From JAIYDJ01 sp038246975 (GTDB lineage: Bacteria; Pseudomonadota; Alphaproteobacteria; Rhodobacterales; Rhodobacteraceae): a DNA stretch of 14,425 nt. The stretch lies in assembly GCA_038246975.1 (NCBI GenBank), contig JBBRVJ010000093.1:1-14425 (forward strand). Reading direction: 5' to 3'. A program made the position numbers and the translations under genes. Under the pieces are notes generated by a model, which worked only from the letters and a program-made list of their open reading frames with translations, was not told the DNA's origin and did no database searches. Below are positions 1 through 7,261 of this stretch, piece after piece (within the stretch, counting starts at the first letter, position 1; every line of letters starts with the position of its first letter).

Positions 1-311
1 ATGATGTGATCCGGGCGCACAGGCAGCGCCATCAGTGCCTCGATTGTCGGGATGAAATCATCGGCGACCGTGCAGCAGATGCAACCGTTCGCCAATTCCA
101 CGATATTCTCGACCGGGCAATTCTCGTCCGCGCAGGATTTCAGGATGTCGCCGTCGACTCCCATGGTGCCGAACTCGTTGACGAGGATAGCCAACCGCTT
201 GCCCTGCGGATTGGCCATCAGATGCCGGATCAGCGTGGTCTTTCCGGCCCCGAGAAAGCCCGTGATGATGGTGACGGGGATCTTGTCGAGCGTGTTGATC
301 GGAGCGTTCAT
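1..311 (-). CDS. cobW: CobW-family GTP-binding metallochaperone, N-terminal part (3' end outside the window)
   Basis: The first 103 residues are present; the C-terminus lies beyond the left edge. Visible are the P-loop GFLGAGKTT at residues 18-26, a DGD stretch at 53-55, and the GCICC motif (Cys77, Cys79, Cys80) that binds the metal in the COG0523 G3E GTPases. CobW proteins act in the cytoplasm and are thought to deliver cobalt to the aerobic cobaltochelatase CobNST during cobalamin synthesis. The start ATG at 311-309 overlaps the stop codon of the DUF1636 gene (ATGA), so the two are almost certainly translationally coupled and both lie downstream of the cobalamin riboswitch at 779-959. That context favours the cobalt paralogue over the zinc-homeostasis COG0523 proteins, which share the same motifs. 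cobN often follows cobW in related genomes, but that part is not visible here. Confidence 0.93.
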   Translation of the reverse strand, partial: MNAPINTLDKIPVTIITGFLGAGKTTLIRHLMANPQGKRLAILVNEFGTMGVDGDILKSCADENCPVENIVELANGCICCTVADDFIPTIEALMALPVRPDHI

Positions 312-670
312 TCTGCGGCCTCCATGGGCGGGATGCGGGCGATGCTTTGCTTGCGAAAAATGGTAGGGCGGTCACGCCATGGCACGATGCCATCGGAAGT
401 CGCGGCATAAAGCGCGGCCCCGCGCAGGATTTCCGGCGCATCGTCCGGGATCAGGCGACCGTAAACATAGGTCCATGCCCCAGCCTGAGCCAGTGACACG
501 GCACAGCCGGTGTTGCAGGCCGACAGGCATTCGACTGGCACGATGCGTACATCGCCCGGCGCAGGTTCGGCCAGCAGCGCCTGATGCAACTGCGCACCCG
601 GCACCGGACCATCATCGGGCACGGGTTCCCCCATCCGGCAGGTGGTGCAGACGTAAAGTGTGGCAGCCAT
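308..670 (-). CDS. DUF1636 family small cysteine-rich metal-binding protein
   Basis: This 120-residue soluble protein begins with ATLYVCTTCR. It has a CxxC pair (Cys8, Cys11) and a second cluster, CLSACNTGC (Cys48, Cys52, Cys56). This arrangement matches DUF1636, a family annotated only as predicted metal-binding and resembling thioredoxin-like 2Fe-2S proteins. The ATG at 670-668 has a GAGGA ribosome binding site six bases upstream. The stop overlaps the cobW start, and the gene is the first one after the cobalamin riboswitch. From context I infer a role in cobalt handling or redox during cobalamin synthesis, together with CobW; the actual reaction is unknown. No signal peptide or membrane segment is visible. 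Confidence 0.88.
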   Translation of the reverse strand: MAATLYVCTTCRMGEPVPDDGPVPGAQLHQALLAEPAPGDVRIVPVECLSACNTGCAVSLAQAGAWTYVYGRLIPDDAPEILRGAALYAATSDGIVPWRDRPTIFRKQSIARIPPMEAAE

Positions 671-778
671 ATCCGGTCCTCAAGCCATGTGCGGGCGGGG
701 AAATGGCCAGAGAAGGCTGCGGGTTGCCCCACATCCCTCTGCCGGTCGCGGAACACCCCGTCCGCCCGTTCAGTCACA

Positions 779-959
779 CTGTGCTGGCAGGTCTCCCGGC
801 TTGCGGATTCAGGGTTTGCACCCAACGGCCCCCCGCCTTCCCGGCGTTGCGCCAGTGGACATAGGGGCCTTTCCGGTCACGGTCGCGGGGGCGGCTGCGC
901 CTTGGGGTTGCCCCCTGTCGCATTCCCTCTTCGCCTGTCATAAACAGGAACCAGCACAG
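779..959 (-). promoter_or_regulatory. Cobalamin (adenosylcobalamin) riboswitch
   Basis: Read on the minus strand, the element contains the B12 box AGCCGGGAGACCTGCC (801-786). Upstream of it are the usual core elements: GAGGGAA near 924-930, GCCGCCCCCGCGACCGTGA near 880-899, CCACTGG (858-852) and CGGGAAGGCG. A perfect nine-base P1 helix closes it: CTGTGCTGG (959-951) with CCAGCACAG (787-779). It lies 108 bases upstream of the DUF1636 start and points at the DUF1636-cobW pair. Cobalamin binding normally lowers expression. No hairpin followed by a T-run is visible between the aptamer and the gene, so control is more likely at translation initiation or through Rho. A possible platform helix pairs 762-768 with 693-699. 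Confidence 0.93.
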
Positions 960-963
960 CCCC

Positions 964-992
964 ACCTGAGGCATGACACCCCCGCTTGTCAA
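964..992 (-). promoter_or_regulatory. Candidate promoter for the riboswitch-DUF1636-cobW transcript
   Basis: A perfect -35 hexamer, TTGACA, lies at 992-987 on the minus strand. A 17-base spacer leads to a poor -10 (TCAGGT, 969-964). Transcription would start near 957-959, which is where the riboswitch P1 helix begins. The agreement between predicted start and aptamer edge is the main support; the weak -10 is the main doubt. Confidence 0.45.
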
Positions 993-1005
993 GGACACGA
1001 AGACC

Positions 1006-1653
1006 ATGACCGACGCCGCACCGACACCCGATGATGCCCACCTGAAGGACGCGGACCTTGTCCGTCACGCCAGCAAGATGGCCAAAAAGAAGGCCGCCCG
1101 CGACAAGATCATGGCAGGCAAGGCCGGCGAGAAGGGCTTGATCATCGTCCACACCGGCGCGGGCAAAGGGAAATCCTCTTCCGGTTTCGGAATGATCCTG
1201 CGCTGTGTGGCCCACGGGATGCCCTGCGCGGTCGTGCAGTTCATCAAGGGGGCGTGGGACACGGGCGAGCGGCGGTTGCTGACCACCCATTTTGCCGAAA
1301 TGTGCCAGTTTCATGCGATGGGCGAAGGGTTTACCTGGGAAACCCAGGACAAGACCCGCGACATTGCGGCAGCACAGGCGGGATGGGAAAAGGCCAAGGA
1401 CCTGATCCGCGACCCGTCGATCCGTCTGGTGCTGCTGGACGAAATCAACATCGCCCTGCGCTATGACTATCTGGACCTCGACGAAGTGCTGACCTTTCTG
1501 GCCGAAGAAAAGCCCCCCCTGACACATGTGGTCCTGACCGGGCGAAACGCGAAGGAAGGGCTGATCGAGGCCGCCGATCTGGTGACCGAGATGACCCTGA
1601 TCAAGCACCCGTTCCGTTCGGGCATAAAGGCGCAGGCAGGAGTGGAATTTTAA
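1006..1653 (+). CDS. cobO: Cob(I)yrinic acid a,c-diamide adenosyltransferase
   Basis: This 215-residue cytoplasmic protein belongs to the CobO/CobA/BtuR family. The enzyme transfers the 5'-deoxyadenosyl group from ATP to reduced corrinoid, making the adenosylated intermediate that CobQ uses. Visible are the unusual P-loop GAGKGKSS (residues 51-58) after a lysine-rich N-terminus, the Walker B-like LVLLDEINIAL, and the family C-terminus ending in GVEF. I chose the ATG at 1006 because AAGGA (991-995) sits ten bases ahead. An in-frame ATG at 973 would add eleven residues untypical of the family and has poor spacing to any ribosome binding site. The gene is divergent from the riboswitch transcript and convergent with cobQ, with nine bases between the two stop codons. 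Confidence 0.95.
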   Translation: MTDAAPTPDDAHLKDADLVRHASKMAKKKAARDKIMAGKAGEKGLIIVHTGAGKGKSSSGFGMILRCVAHGMPCAVVQFIKGAWDTGERRLLTTHFAEMCQFHAMGEGFTWETQDKTRDIAAAQAGWEKAKDLIRDPSIRLVLLDEINIALRYDYLDLDEVLTFLAEEKPPLTHVVLTGRNAKEGLIEAADLVTEMTLIKHPFRSGIKAQAGVEF

Positions 1654-1662
1654 GATCCGCGA

Positions 1663-3120
1663 TCAAACTCCTGCCCGTGCCAGCGCCAGCAACCCCGCGC
1701 AATCGACGTGGCGTTCCAGATGGTCGGCGAGGGCATCCAGCGTCGCCTCGACGGTCGCGTCATAGCCCGAATTCCCCGGCGTGGCCCCCAAGCCCGCCAG
1801 AAACGCGCGGCGAAATCCGTCGGCGGCGAACATGCCGTGCAGATAGCTGCCGATGACCTGCCCGCCGGGCCGGACGGCACCCTCGGGATGACCCGCCACA
1901 TCAAACAGGGGGCGGGCGCAGTCGGGTCCAGCGGTGCGTCCGATGTGAATTTCATATCCGCGCATGGCCTCGCCCGAAGCAAGGTGAACGCCCGAAACTT
2001 CGGTCAGCCGCTTGTCGGCGGTCATCGTGGTGTCCACGTCCAGCAGACCCAACCCTTGCACGGTGCCCGCAGCCCCCTCTATCCCGTCCGGATCGGCGAT
2101 CGTCCGGCCCAGCATCTGATAGCCGCCGCACAGCCCCAGCACCCGCGCGCTCCGGCGCAGGGCTGCGGCAAGGTCCACATCCCAGCCCTGCGCGCGAAAG
2201 AACGCAAGATCGGCAATGGTGGCCTTGCTGCCCGGCAGGATGATCAGGTCGGCCTCGACCGGCAGAGGCTGACCGGGGGCGATCATCGCCAAAGTCACCC
2301 CCGGTTCCTGCGCCAAAGGGTCCAGATCGTCGAAATTCGCGATGCGCGACAGATGCGGCACGGCGATCAGGAACCGCCCCGTTCCCCGGGTGCCGCGCAG
2401 GTCGGCGGCATCCTCGGCGGGCAGGCGGTGCGCATCAGAAAACCACGGCACCACCCCGAATCCCGGCCATCCGGTGCGGTCCGCCACGAAAGCATAGCCA
2501 TCATCGAACAACGAAGGATCGCCACGGAACTTGTTGACCAGAAAGCCCTTTATCATCGCGGCATCCGCAGGGTCGATCACCGACTGAGTACCTACCAATT
2601 GAGCGATCACCCCGCCCCGATCAATATCGCCGACCAGCACCACCGGCACCCCAGCGGCCCGCGCAAAGCCCATGTTCGCTATATCTCCCGCGCGCAGGTT
2701 GACCTCGGCAGGACTGCCCGCCCCTTCGACCAGCACCAGATCGGCCTCGGCACACATTCGTGCGAAACTGTCCAGAACCGGGGCCATCAGATCGGGCTTC
2801 AGCCGCGCGTAGTCGCGCGCCCGCACGGTTGCCCACCGCTGGCCCTGCACGATCACCTGCGCGCCGGTCTCTGATTCGGGCTTCAGCAACACCGGGTTCA
2901 TGTGGACCAGCGGCGCCACCCCGCAGGCCCGTGCCTGCAACGCCTGCGCCCGCCCGATCTCGCCCCCATCCGCCGTCACGGCGGCATTGTTGGACATGTT
3001 CTGCGGCTTGAACGGGCGGACGCGCAAACCCTGCCGCGTGAACACCCGGCACAGCCCCGCGACCAGCATCGACTTGCCGACATTGCTGCCCGCGCCCTGG
3101 ATCATCAGTGTCGCGGTCAT
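1663..3120 (-). CDS. cobQ: Cobyric acid synthase (adenosylcobyric acid synthase, glutamine-hydrolysing)
   Basis: This 485-residue enzyme amidates four side chains (b, d, e, g) of adenosylcobyrinic acid a,c-diamide, using glutamine and ATP. The N-terminal dethiobiotin-synthetase-like ATPase domain carries the P-loop GAGSNVGKS (9-17), FKPQNMSNNA (37-46) and VEGAGSPAEVNL (131-142). The C-terminal class I glutamine amidotransferase domain carries the nucleophile Cys331 in LGLCGGYQMLG and His428 in GSYLHGMF. Length is normal for the family. I chose the ATG at 3120 because the protein then begins right before the conserved MIQGAGS. A GTG at 3168 would add sixteen residues without similarity to the family. 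A GGG stretch abuts the ATG, so the ribosome binding site is not well placed. It lies downstream of nrdJ on the same strand, with an 86-base gap holding a strong hairpin. Confidence 0.95.
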   Translation of the reverse strand: MTATLMIQGAGSNVGKSMLVAGLCRVFTRQGLRVRPFKPQNMSNNAAVTADGGEIGRAQALQARACGVAPLVHMNPVLLKPESETGAQVIVQGQRWATVRARDYARLKPDLMAPVLDSFARMCAEADLVLVEGAGSPAEVNLRAGDIANMGFARAAGVPVVLVGDIDRGGVIAQLVGTQSVIDPADAAMIKGFLVNKFRGDPSLFDDGYAFVADRTGWPGFGVVPWFSDAHRLPAEDAADLRGTRGTGRFLIAVPHLSRIANFDDLDPLAQEPGVTLAMIAPGQPLPVEADLIILPGSKATIADLAFFRAQGWDVDLAAALRRSARVLGLCGGYQMLGRTIADPDGIEGAAGTVQGLGLLDVDTTMTADKRLTEVSGVHLASGEAMRGYEIHIGRTAGPDCARPLFDVAGHPEGAVRPGGQVIGSYLHGMFAADGFRRAFLAGLGATPGNSGYDATVEATLDALADHLERHVDCAGLLALARAGV

Positions 3121-3166
3121 CCCTTGTCCATTCTTGACGTCGTTTCGCCCTTTTGTCCGGCAGGCC

Positions 3167-3188
3167 ACCGGGGGTTTGACCCCCCGGT
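3167..3188 (-). terminator. Strong hairpin between nrdJ and cobQ
   Basis: ACCGGGGG and CCCCCGGT form an eight-base stem around a six-base loop, 18 bases past the nrdJ stop codon. On the minus strand no T-run follows, so it is not a textbook intrinsic terminator. It may terminate weakly, protect the nrdJ mRNA 3' end, or reduce read-through into cobQ. On the plus strand only a loose TTGCTTTA follows. Confidence 0.45.
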
Positions 3189-3206
3189 TGCTTTACGACA
3201 GACGGC

Positions 3207-6200
3207 TCAGCTACACCCGCTCGTCCCGCCGCAGGTGTTGCACTTCATGCAGGTCCCGTTGCGGACCAGCGTGTAGTTGCCGCATTCGCCGCAGGGGTCG
3301 CCTTCGTAGCCTTGCATCCTGGCCTTGGTGCGCGGGTCGATGCTGACGATGCCGCTGGACAGGGCCGTGGCACTGTGCATCGACACGGCCCCAAGGAAGG
3401 GGGCGGTTTCGTCGCGGAAGCCGGTGACGCCGCCTTGCAGCACCATCAACTCTTGCGGCAGACGTTTGCGCAGGTAGCCGGTCGACGAGATGTTCTTGAG
3501 CATCTCCAACGACTTGGCGGCGTTCTCGCTGACTTCGGTGAAGTTGCGCTTGCCCTCTTCGTCGCCGCGCCCAAGGTCGTCGAACGACGTGCCGCCCGGT
3601 TTGACATGGGCAAGGTCGGTGCGGTCGAGGTAGGACACCGCCAGTTCGCGGAAGATATAATCCAGAATCGACGTCGCATTCTTGATGCTGTCGTTGCCCT
3701 GCACCATGCCTGCGGGTTCAAAGCGGGTGAAGGTGAACGCCTCGACGAATTCTTCCAGCGGGACGCCGTATTGCAGGCCGACCGAGATCGCGATGGCGAA
3801 GTTGTTCATCATGGCGCGGAAGCCAGCACCTTCCTTGTGCATGTCGATGAAGATCTCGCCCAGCGTGCCGTCCTTGTATTCGCCGGTTCGCAGGTAGACC
3901 TTGTGGCCGCCGACGATGGCTTTCTGCGTGTAGCCCTTGCGGCGTTCAGGCAGCTTTTCGCGGTTGGACCGGACGATTTCCTTGATGATGATCCGCTCGA
4001 CGATCTTTTCGGCAAAGACGACGGCCTTTTCCTGCGCCGAGCCGGAGGTCATGATCTCTTCGGCCTCTTCGTCGTCTTCGACCAGCGCCGAGGCCAGCGG
4101 CTGTGACAGTTTGGACCCGTCGCGATACAGCGCGTTGGCCTTGATCCCCAAAGACCACGACAATTCATAGGCTTGCAGGGTTTCCTCAATGGTCGCGTTG
4201 TTCGGCATGTTGATGGTCTTCGAGATCGCACCCGAGATGAAAGACTGCGCGGCGGCCATCATGTGGATATGGCTGTCGACCGACAGGAACCGCTTGCCGG
4301 TCTTGCCGCAGGGGTTTGCGCAGTCGAAGACGCTGTAGTGCTCTTTCTTGAGGAAAGGCGCGTTTTCCAGCGTCATGGTGCCACAAACATGGTCGTTGGC
4401 GGCGTCGATCTGCGCCTTGGTGAACCCGAGGTGGCGCAACAGGTCGAAGGACGGATCGTTCAGTTTCTCCTCGGGGATGCCCAAAGTGCCCTTGCAGAAA
4501 TCGGCCCCCAGCGTCCATTGGTTGAACACGAACCGGATGTCGAAGGCGGACGGCAGGGCGGCCTCGATCTTGTCCAGTTCACGCGCCCCGAACCCGTGGC
4601 CGATCAGGGCAGTGGTGTTGATGCCGGGGCAGTTGCCGATCGAGCCGTGACCAACCGCATGGGCGACCATTTCCGCCGCCTGGCTGCCGGAATAGCCCAG
4701 CTTTTCCAGCGCCGCCGGGACCGACTGGTTGATGATCTTGAAGTAGCCGCCCCCCGCCAGTTTCTTGAACTTGACCAGCGCGAAGTCCGGCTCGATGCCC
4801 GTCGTGTCGCAGTCCATCACCAGACCGATGGTGCCGGTGGGGGCGATCACGGTGGTCTGCGCGTTGCGATAGCCGTGCAACTCGCCCAGCGACAAAGCCT
4901 CGTCCCACGCGGATTTTGCAAGGGTGACAAGGGTTTGATCGGGGCAGTTGACCTGATCAAGCGCCACCGGGCTGACGTTCAGACCTTCGTAAACCGGTTT
5001 GGCATACGCCGCAGCCCGGTGGTTGCGGATCACGCGAAGCATGTGGTCGCGGTTGCGGGCATAACCTGCAAAGGCCCCCAACTCGCCCGCCATTTCGGCA
5101 GAGGTCGCATAGGACACGCCGGTCATCAGCGCCGTCAACGCGCCGCACAGCGCACGGCCTTTGACGCTGTCATAGCCCAGCCCCATGTTCATCAGCAGCC
5201 CGCCGATGTTGGCATAGCCCAGACCCAGGGTACGGAAATCATAGGACCGTCTGGCAATTTCCTGGCTGGGAAATTGCGCCATCATCACCGAAATTTCCAG
5301 CGTGATCGTCCAAAGCCGGGTGGCGTGCATATAGGCTTCGGACGCGAAACAGCCGTCCTTGAAGAAGGTCAGCAGGTTCATCGACGCAAGGTTGCAGGCG
5401 GTGTCGTCGAGGAACATGTATTCCGAACAAGGGTTTGACCCGCGGATCGCGCCATCTTCGGGGCAGGTGTGCCAGGCGTTGACGGTATCGTGAAACTGGA
5501 TTCCCGGATCGGCGCAGGCCCAAGCAGCGTGGCCGACCTGATCCCACAGGTCGCGCGCCTTGATGGATTTGGCGGTCTTGCCATCGGTGCGGCGCACCAA
5601 GGCCCAATCGGCATCGTCGCGCACCGCTTGCAGGAACGCGTCCGTCACGCGGACGGAGTTGTTGGAGTTCTGGCCGGACACCGTGATGTAAGCCTCGGAA
5701 TCCCAGTCGGTGTCGTAGGTCGGAAATTCGATGCTGGTAAAGCCTTGCCGCGCGTATTGAAGCACGCGAAAGGTGTAGGTGTCAGGAATCATTGCCTTTT
5801 TCGCGGCTTTGATCGCGGATTTCAGGGCCGGGTTCTTCGTGGCGTCGGTTGCGTCCTCGATGCTGCCGTCCCAGCCCCGGATCGCGGCGAACAGGTCGTT
5901 CAGCCGTGCCTCGTGGGATTTGGACCCGGCGACAAGCGACGCAACCTTTTGTTCTTCGATGACTTTCCAGTTGATGAAGGCCTCGATATCGGGGTGATCC
6001 ATGTCGCAGATCACCATTTTGGCGGCGCGGCGGGTGGTGCCACCCGATTTGATCGCCCCGGCTGCCCGGTCGCCGATTTTCAGGAATCCCATCAGGCCGG
6101 AGGATTTGCCGCCCCCCGACAGCTTTTCCCCCTCGCCACGCAGGGAAGAAAAATTGGTGCCGGTGCCCGATCCGTATTTGAACAGCCGCGCCTCGCGGAC

Positions 6201-6854
6201 CCACAGGTCCATGATCCCGCCGTCGCCCACCAGATCATCCTTGACCGACTGGATGAAACAAGCGTGCGGTTGGGGGTGTTCGTAGGCGGAAGTCGATTTG
6301 GTCAGCGCACCTGTCTGATAATCCACATAAAAATGCCCCTGTGACGGGCCGTCGATGCCGTAGGCCCAGTGCAGGCCAGTGTTGAACCACTGCGGGCTGT
6401 TGGGGGCCGCCATCTGACGGGCCAGCATGAAGCGCATCTCGTCCAGATAGGCGCTGGCGTCGGCTTCGGACGTGAAGTAGCCGCCCTTCCAGCCCCAATA
6501 GGCCCAGGCCCCGACCAGACGGTCGGACACCTGCTTGGCGCTGGTTTCACCGACAAACCGTTGATCCTGCGGCAGCTTTTCCAGTGCAGCCTCGTCGGGC
6601 ACCGACCGCCACAGGAAGTCGGGGACGCCCTTTTCCTTGACCCGTCTGGACACCGCGGGAACACCTGCCTTGCGGAAATACTTCTGCGCCAACACGTCGG
6701 ACGCGACCTGGCTCCAGCCGTCGGGCACTTCGACCGCCTCGTTGCGGAACACGATGGTCCCGTCGGGATTGCGAATCTCCGACGTGGTCAGGTTGAACGC
6801 GATGGCCCCATAGGCCCCGGTTGCTTCACTGGTGAATTTACGCTCGATCTTCAT
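3207..6854 (-). CDS. nrdJ: Class II (adenosylcobalamin-dependent) ribonucleoside reductase
   Basis: This 1215-residue cytoplasmic enzyme reduces ribonucleotides to deoxyribonucleotides, with adenosylcobalamin generating the thiyl radical. NPCSE (474-478) gives the radical Cys476 with catalytic Asn474 and Glu478. Cys199 in PHACFIQSV and Cys487 in TACNLASMNL fit the redox pair. PTGTIG (672-677) is the phosphate-binding loop. A TSCPD-like region lies at about 970-1055. The C-terminal tail has cysteines 1188, 1191, 1202, 1205, 1208 and 1214, matching the redox or zinc-binding tail of long NrdJ proteins. The ATG at 6854 gives the family-typical MKIERKFT start and has GGAG eight bases upstream; the open frame extends 33 codons further but that part looks like leader. 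NrdR-type sites upstream suggest NrdR control. Its cofactor is the product of the neighbouring cob genes. Confidence 0.97.
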   Translation of the reverse strand: MKIERKFTSEATGAYGAIAFNLTTSEIRNPDGTIVFRNEAVEVPDGWSQVASDVLAQKYFRKAGVPAVSRRVKEKGVPDFLWRSVPDEAALEKLPQDQRFVGETSAKQVSDRLVGAWAYWGWKGGYFTSEADASAYLDEMRFMLARQMAAPNSPQWFNTGLHWAYGIDGPSQGHFYVDYQTGALTKSTSAYEHPQPHACFIQSVKDDLVGDGGIMDLWVREARLFKYGSGTGTNFSSLRGEGEKLSGGGKSSGLMGFLKIGDRAAGAIKSGGTTRRAAKMVICDMDHPDIEAFINWKVIEEQKVASLVAGSKSHEARLNDLFAAIRGWDGSIEDATDATKNPALKSAIKAAKKAMIPDTYTFRVLQYARQGFTSIEFPTYDTDWDSEAYITVSGQNSNNSVRVTDAFLQAVRDDADWALVRRTDGKTAKSIKARDLWDQVGHAAWACADPGIQFHDTVNAWHTCPEDGAIRGSNPCSEYMFLDDTACNLASMNLLTFFKDGCFASEAYMHATRLWTITLEISVMMAQFPSQEIARRSYDFRTLGLGYANIGGLLMNMGLGYDSVKGRALCGALTALMTGVSYATSAEMAGELGAFAGYARNRDHMLRVIRNHRAAAYAKPVYEGLNVSPVALDQVNCPDQTLVTLAKSAWDEALSLGELHGYRNAQTTVIAPTGTIGLVMDCDTTGIEPDFALVKFKKLAGGGYFKIINQSVPAALEKLGYSGSQAAEMVAHAVGHGSIGNCPGINTTALIGHGFGARELDKIEAALPSAFDIRFVFNQWTLGADFCKGTLGIPEEKLNDPSFDLLRHLGFTKAQIDAANDHVCGTMTLENAPFLKKEHYSVFDCANPCGKTGKRFLSVDSHIHMMAAAQSFISGAISKTINMPNNATIEETLQAYELSWSLGIKANALYRDGSKLSQPLASALVEDDEEAEEIMTSGSAQEKAVVFAEKIVERIIIKEIVRSNREKLPERRKGYTQKAIVGGHKVYLRTGEYKDGTLGEIFIDMHKEGAGFRAMMNNFAIAISVGLQYGVPLEEFVEAFTFTRFEPAGMVQGNDSIKNATSILDYIFRELAVSYLDRTDLAHVKPGGTSFDDLGRGDEEGKRNFTEVSENAAKSLEMLKNISSTGYLRKRLPQELMVLQGGVTGFRDETAPFLGAVSMHSATALSSGIVSIDPRTKARMQGYEGDPCGECGNYTLVRNGTCMKCNTCGGTSGCS

Positions 6855-6963
6855 CTGCCCCGTCTCCGTTTCGTTGCGGCGGCGGCTTTTGCCCCGTCCG
6901 ATGGTCAAATCCCTGCCACGTCGCGACAAACCGCTGTCCCGCCGGCCCCCCATGTAAGGGACT

Positions 6964-6988
6964 GGTCGCAGCCCCCGAGGCTGCGGTC
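6964..6988 (-). other. Hairpin in the nrdJ leader
   Basis: CGCAGCC (6967-6973) and GGCTGCG (6979-6985) pair around a five-base loop. Two wobble pairs and one further pair extend the stem to about ten base pairs. It lies about 110 bases upstream of the nrdJ start codon and no T-run follows. Its function is unknown. Confidence 0.4.
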
Positions 6989-7097
6989 TGGATCAGGTGA
7001 TCTGCGCCTGTTCTGCCCCACATCGGCGGGGTCGGTCGGCGGCTTTATCAAACTGTCGTAAATCTGGCGGAGGATCAACGGATTCTTTCGAGTTATC

Positions 7098-7113
7098 CCA
7101 CTATATTTTGTGT
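7098..7113 (-). promoter_or_regulatory. NrdR box upstream of nrdJ
   Basis: The 16-base palindrome-like site reads ACACAAAATATAGTGG on the minus strand, close to the NrdR consensus acaCwAtATaTwGtgt. NrdR is the zinc/ATP-cone repressor of ribonucleotide reductase genes. The site contains TATAGT, which could itself be a -10 element, so bound NrdR would block the promoter. It lies about 245 bases ahead of the nrdJ start. Confidence 0.65.
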
Positions 7114-7128
7114 CACCCGCGATACTTT

Positions 7129-7144
7129 TGTCTATCTCTGGCTT
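7129..7144 (-). promoter_or_regulatory. Possible second, degenerate NrdR box
   Basis: On the plus strand it reads TGTCTATCTCTGGCTT, which shares CTAT, T and G positions with the consensus. It begins exactly 31 bases from the better site, the three-turn spacing usual for paired NrdR boxes. On sequence match alone it would not be called; the spacing is what supports it. Confidence 0.35.
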
Positions 7145-7212
7145 CAAAAGGGTGCTTGGGCCAAGTGCAGCCAGCGTTAATCCGAGGTACGAAGTGGGGC
7201 TATTTTGCCTTG

Positions 7213-7256
7213 AAAACGGCCCGGTTGCACAGGTTCGTTGACCGCCGCTGTGAACC
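7213..7256 (-). terminator. Weak terminator-like hairpin after the eamA gene
   Basis: On the minus strand GGTTCACAG (7256-7248) pairs with CTGTGCAACC (7232-7223), with one bulged base. GGGCCG and four T residues (7216-7213) follow. It starts a few bases after the eamA stop. The large loop and the distance to the short T-run make this a low-confidence call. Confidence 0.3.
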
Positions 7257-7261
7257 GCGGG

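Larger units (their letters stand above)
6855..7261 (-). other. Non-coding region between the eamA stop and nrdJ start (nrdJ leader and promoter)
   Basis: These 407 bases contain no credible gene in any frame. The part next to nrdJ would be a leader of roughly 240-260 bases if transcription starts at the NrdR sites. It holds one clear hairpin (6964-6988). No B12 box is visible, so nrdJ does not appear to have its own cobalamin riboswitch. The distal part holds a possible terminator for the upstream eamA gene (7223-7256). Confidence 0.7.

Noticed and set aside
973..1005. Upstream ATG for cobO
   Set aside because: Poor ribosome binding site spacing; the ATG at 1006 has AAGGA at a good distance.
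774..1007. 77-codon minus-strand open frame through the riboswitch
   Set aside because: It lies almost entirely in the cobalamin riboswitch, whose RNA structure explains the sequence; no family resemblance.
1708..2874. 388-codon plus-strand open frame opposite cobQ
   Set aside because: Antisense shadow of cobQ, with composition rich in His, Arg, Gln and Pro and no domain.
3121..3168. GTG start 16 codons upstream for cobQ
   Set aside because: The added residues are unlike family members, and the stretch overlaps the hairpin edge at 3167.
3312..5438. Long plus-strand open frames (264 and 421 codons) opposite nrdJ
   Set aside because: They are antisense shadows of a complete, motif-verified nrdJ in a GC-rich genome; their translations are low in recognisable motifs and rich in Arg, Gly, Val and Asp.
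7141..7261. Possible tRNA or riboswitch between eamA and nrdJ
   Set aside because: GGTTCG-like strings occur, but no cloverleaf, no acceptor pairing and no B12 box could be built.
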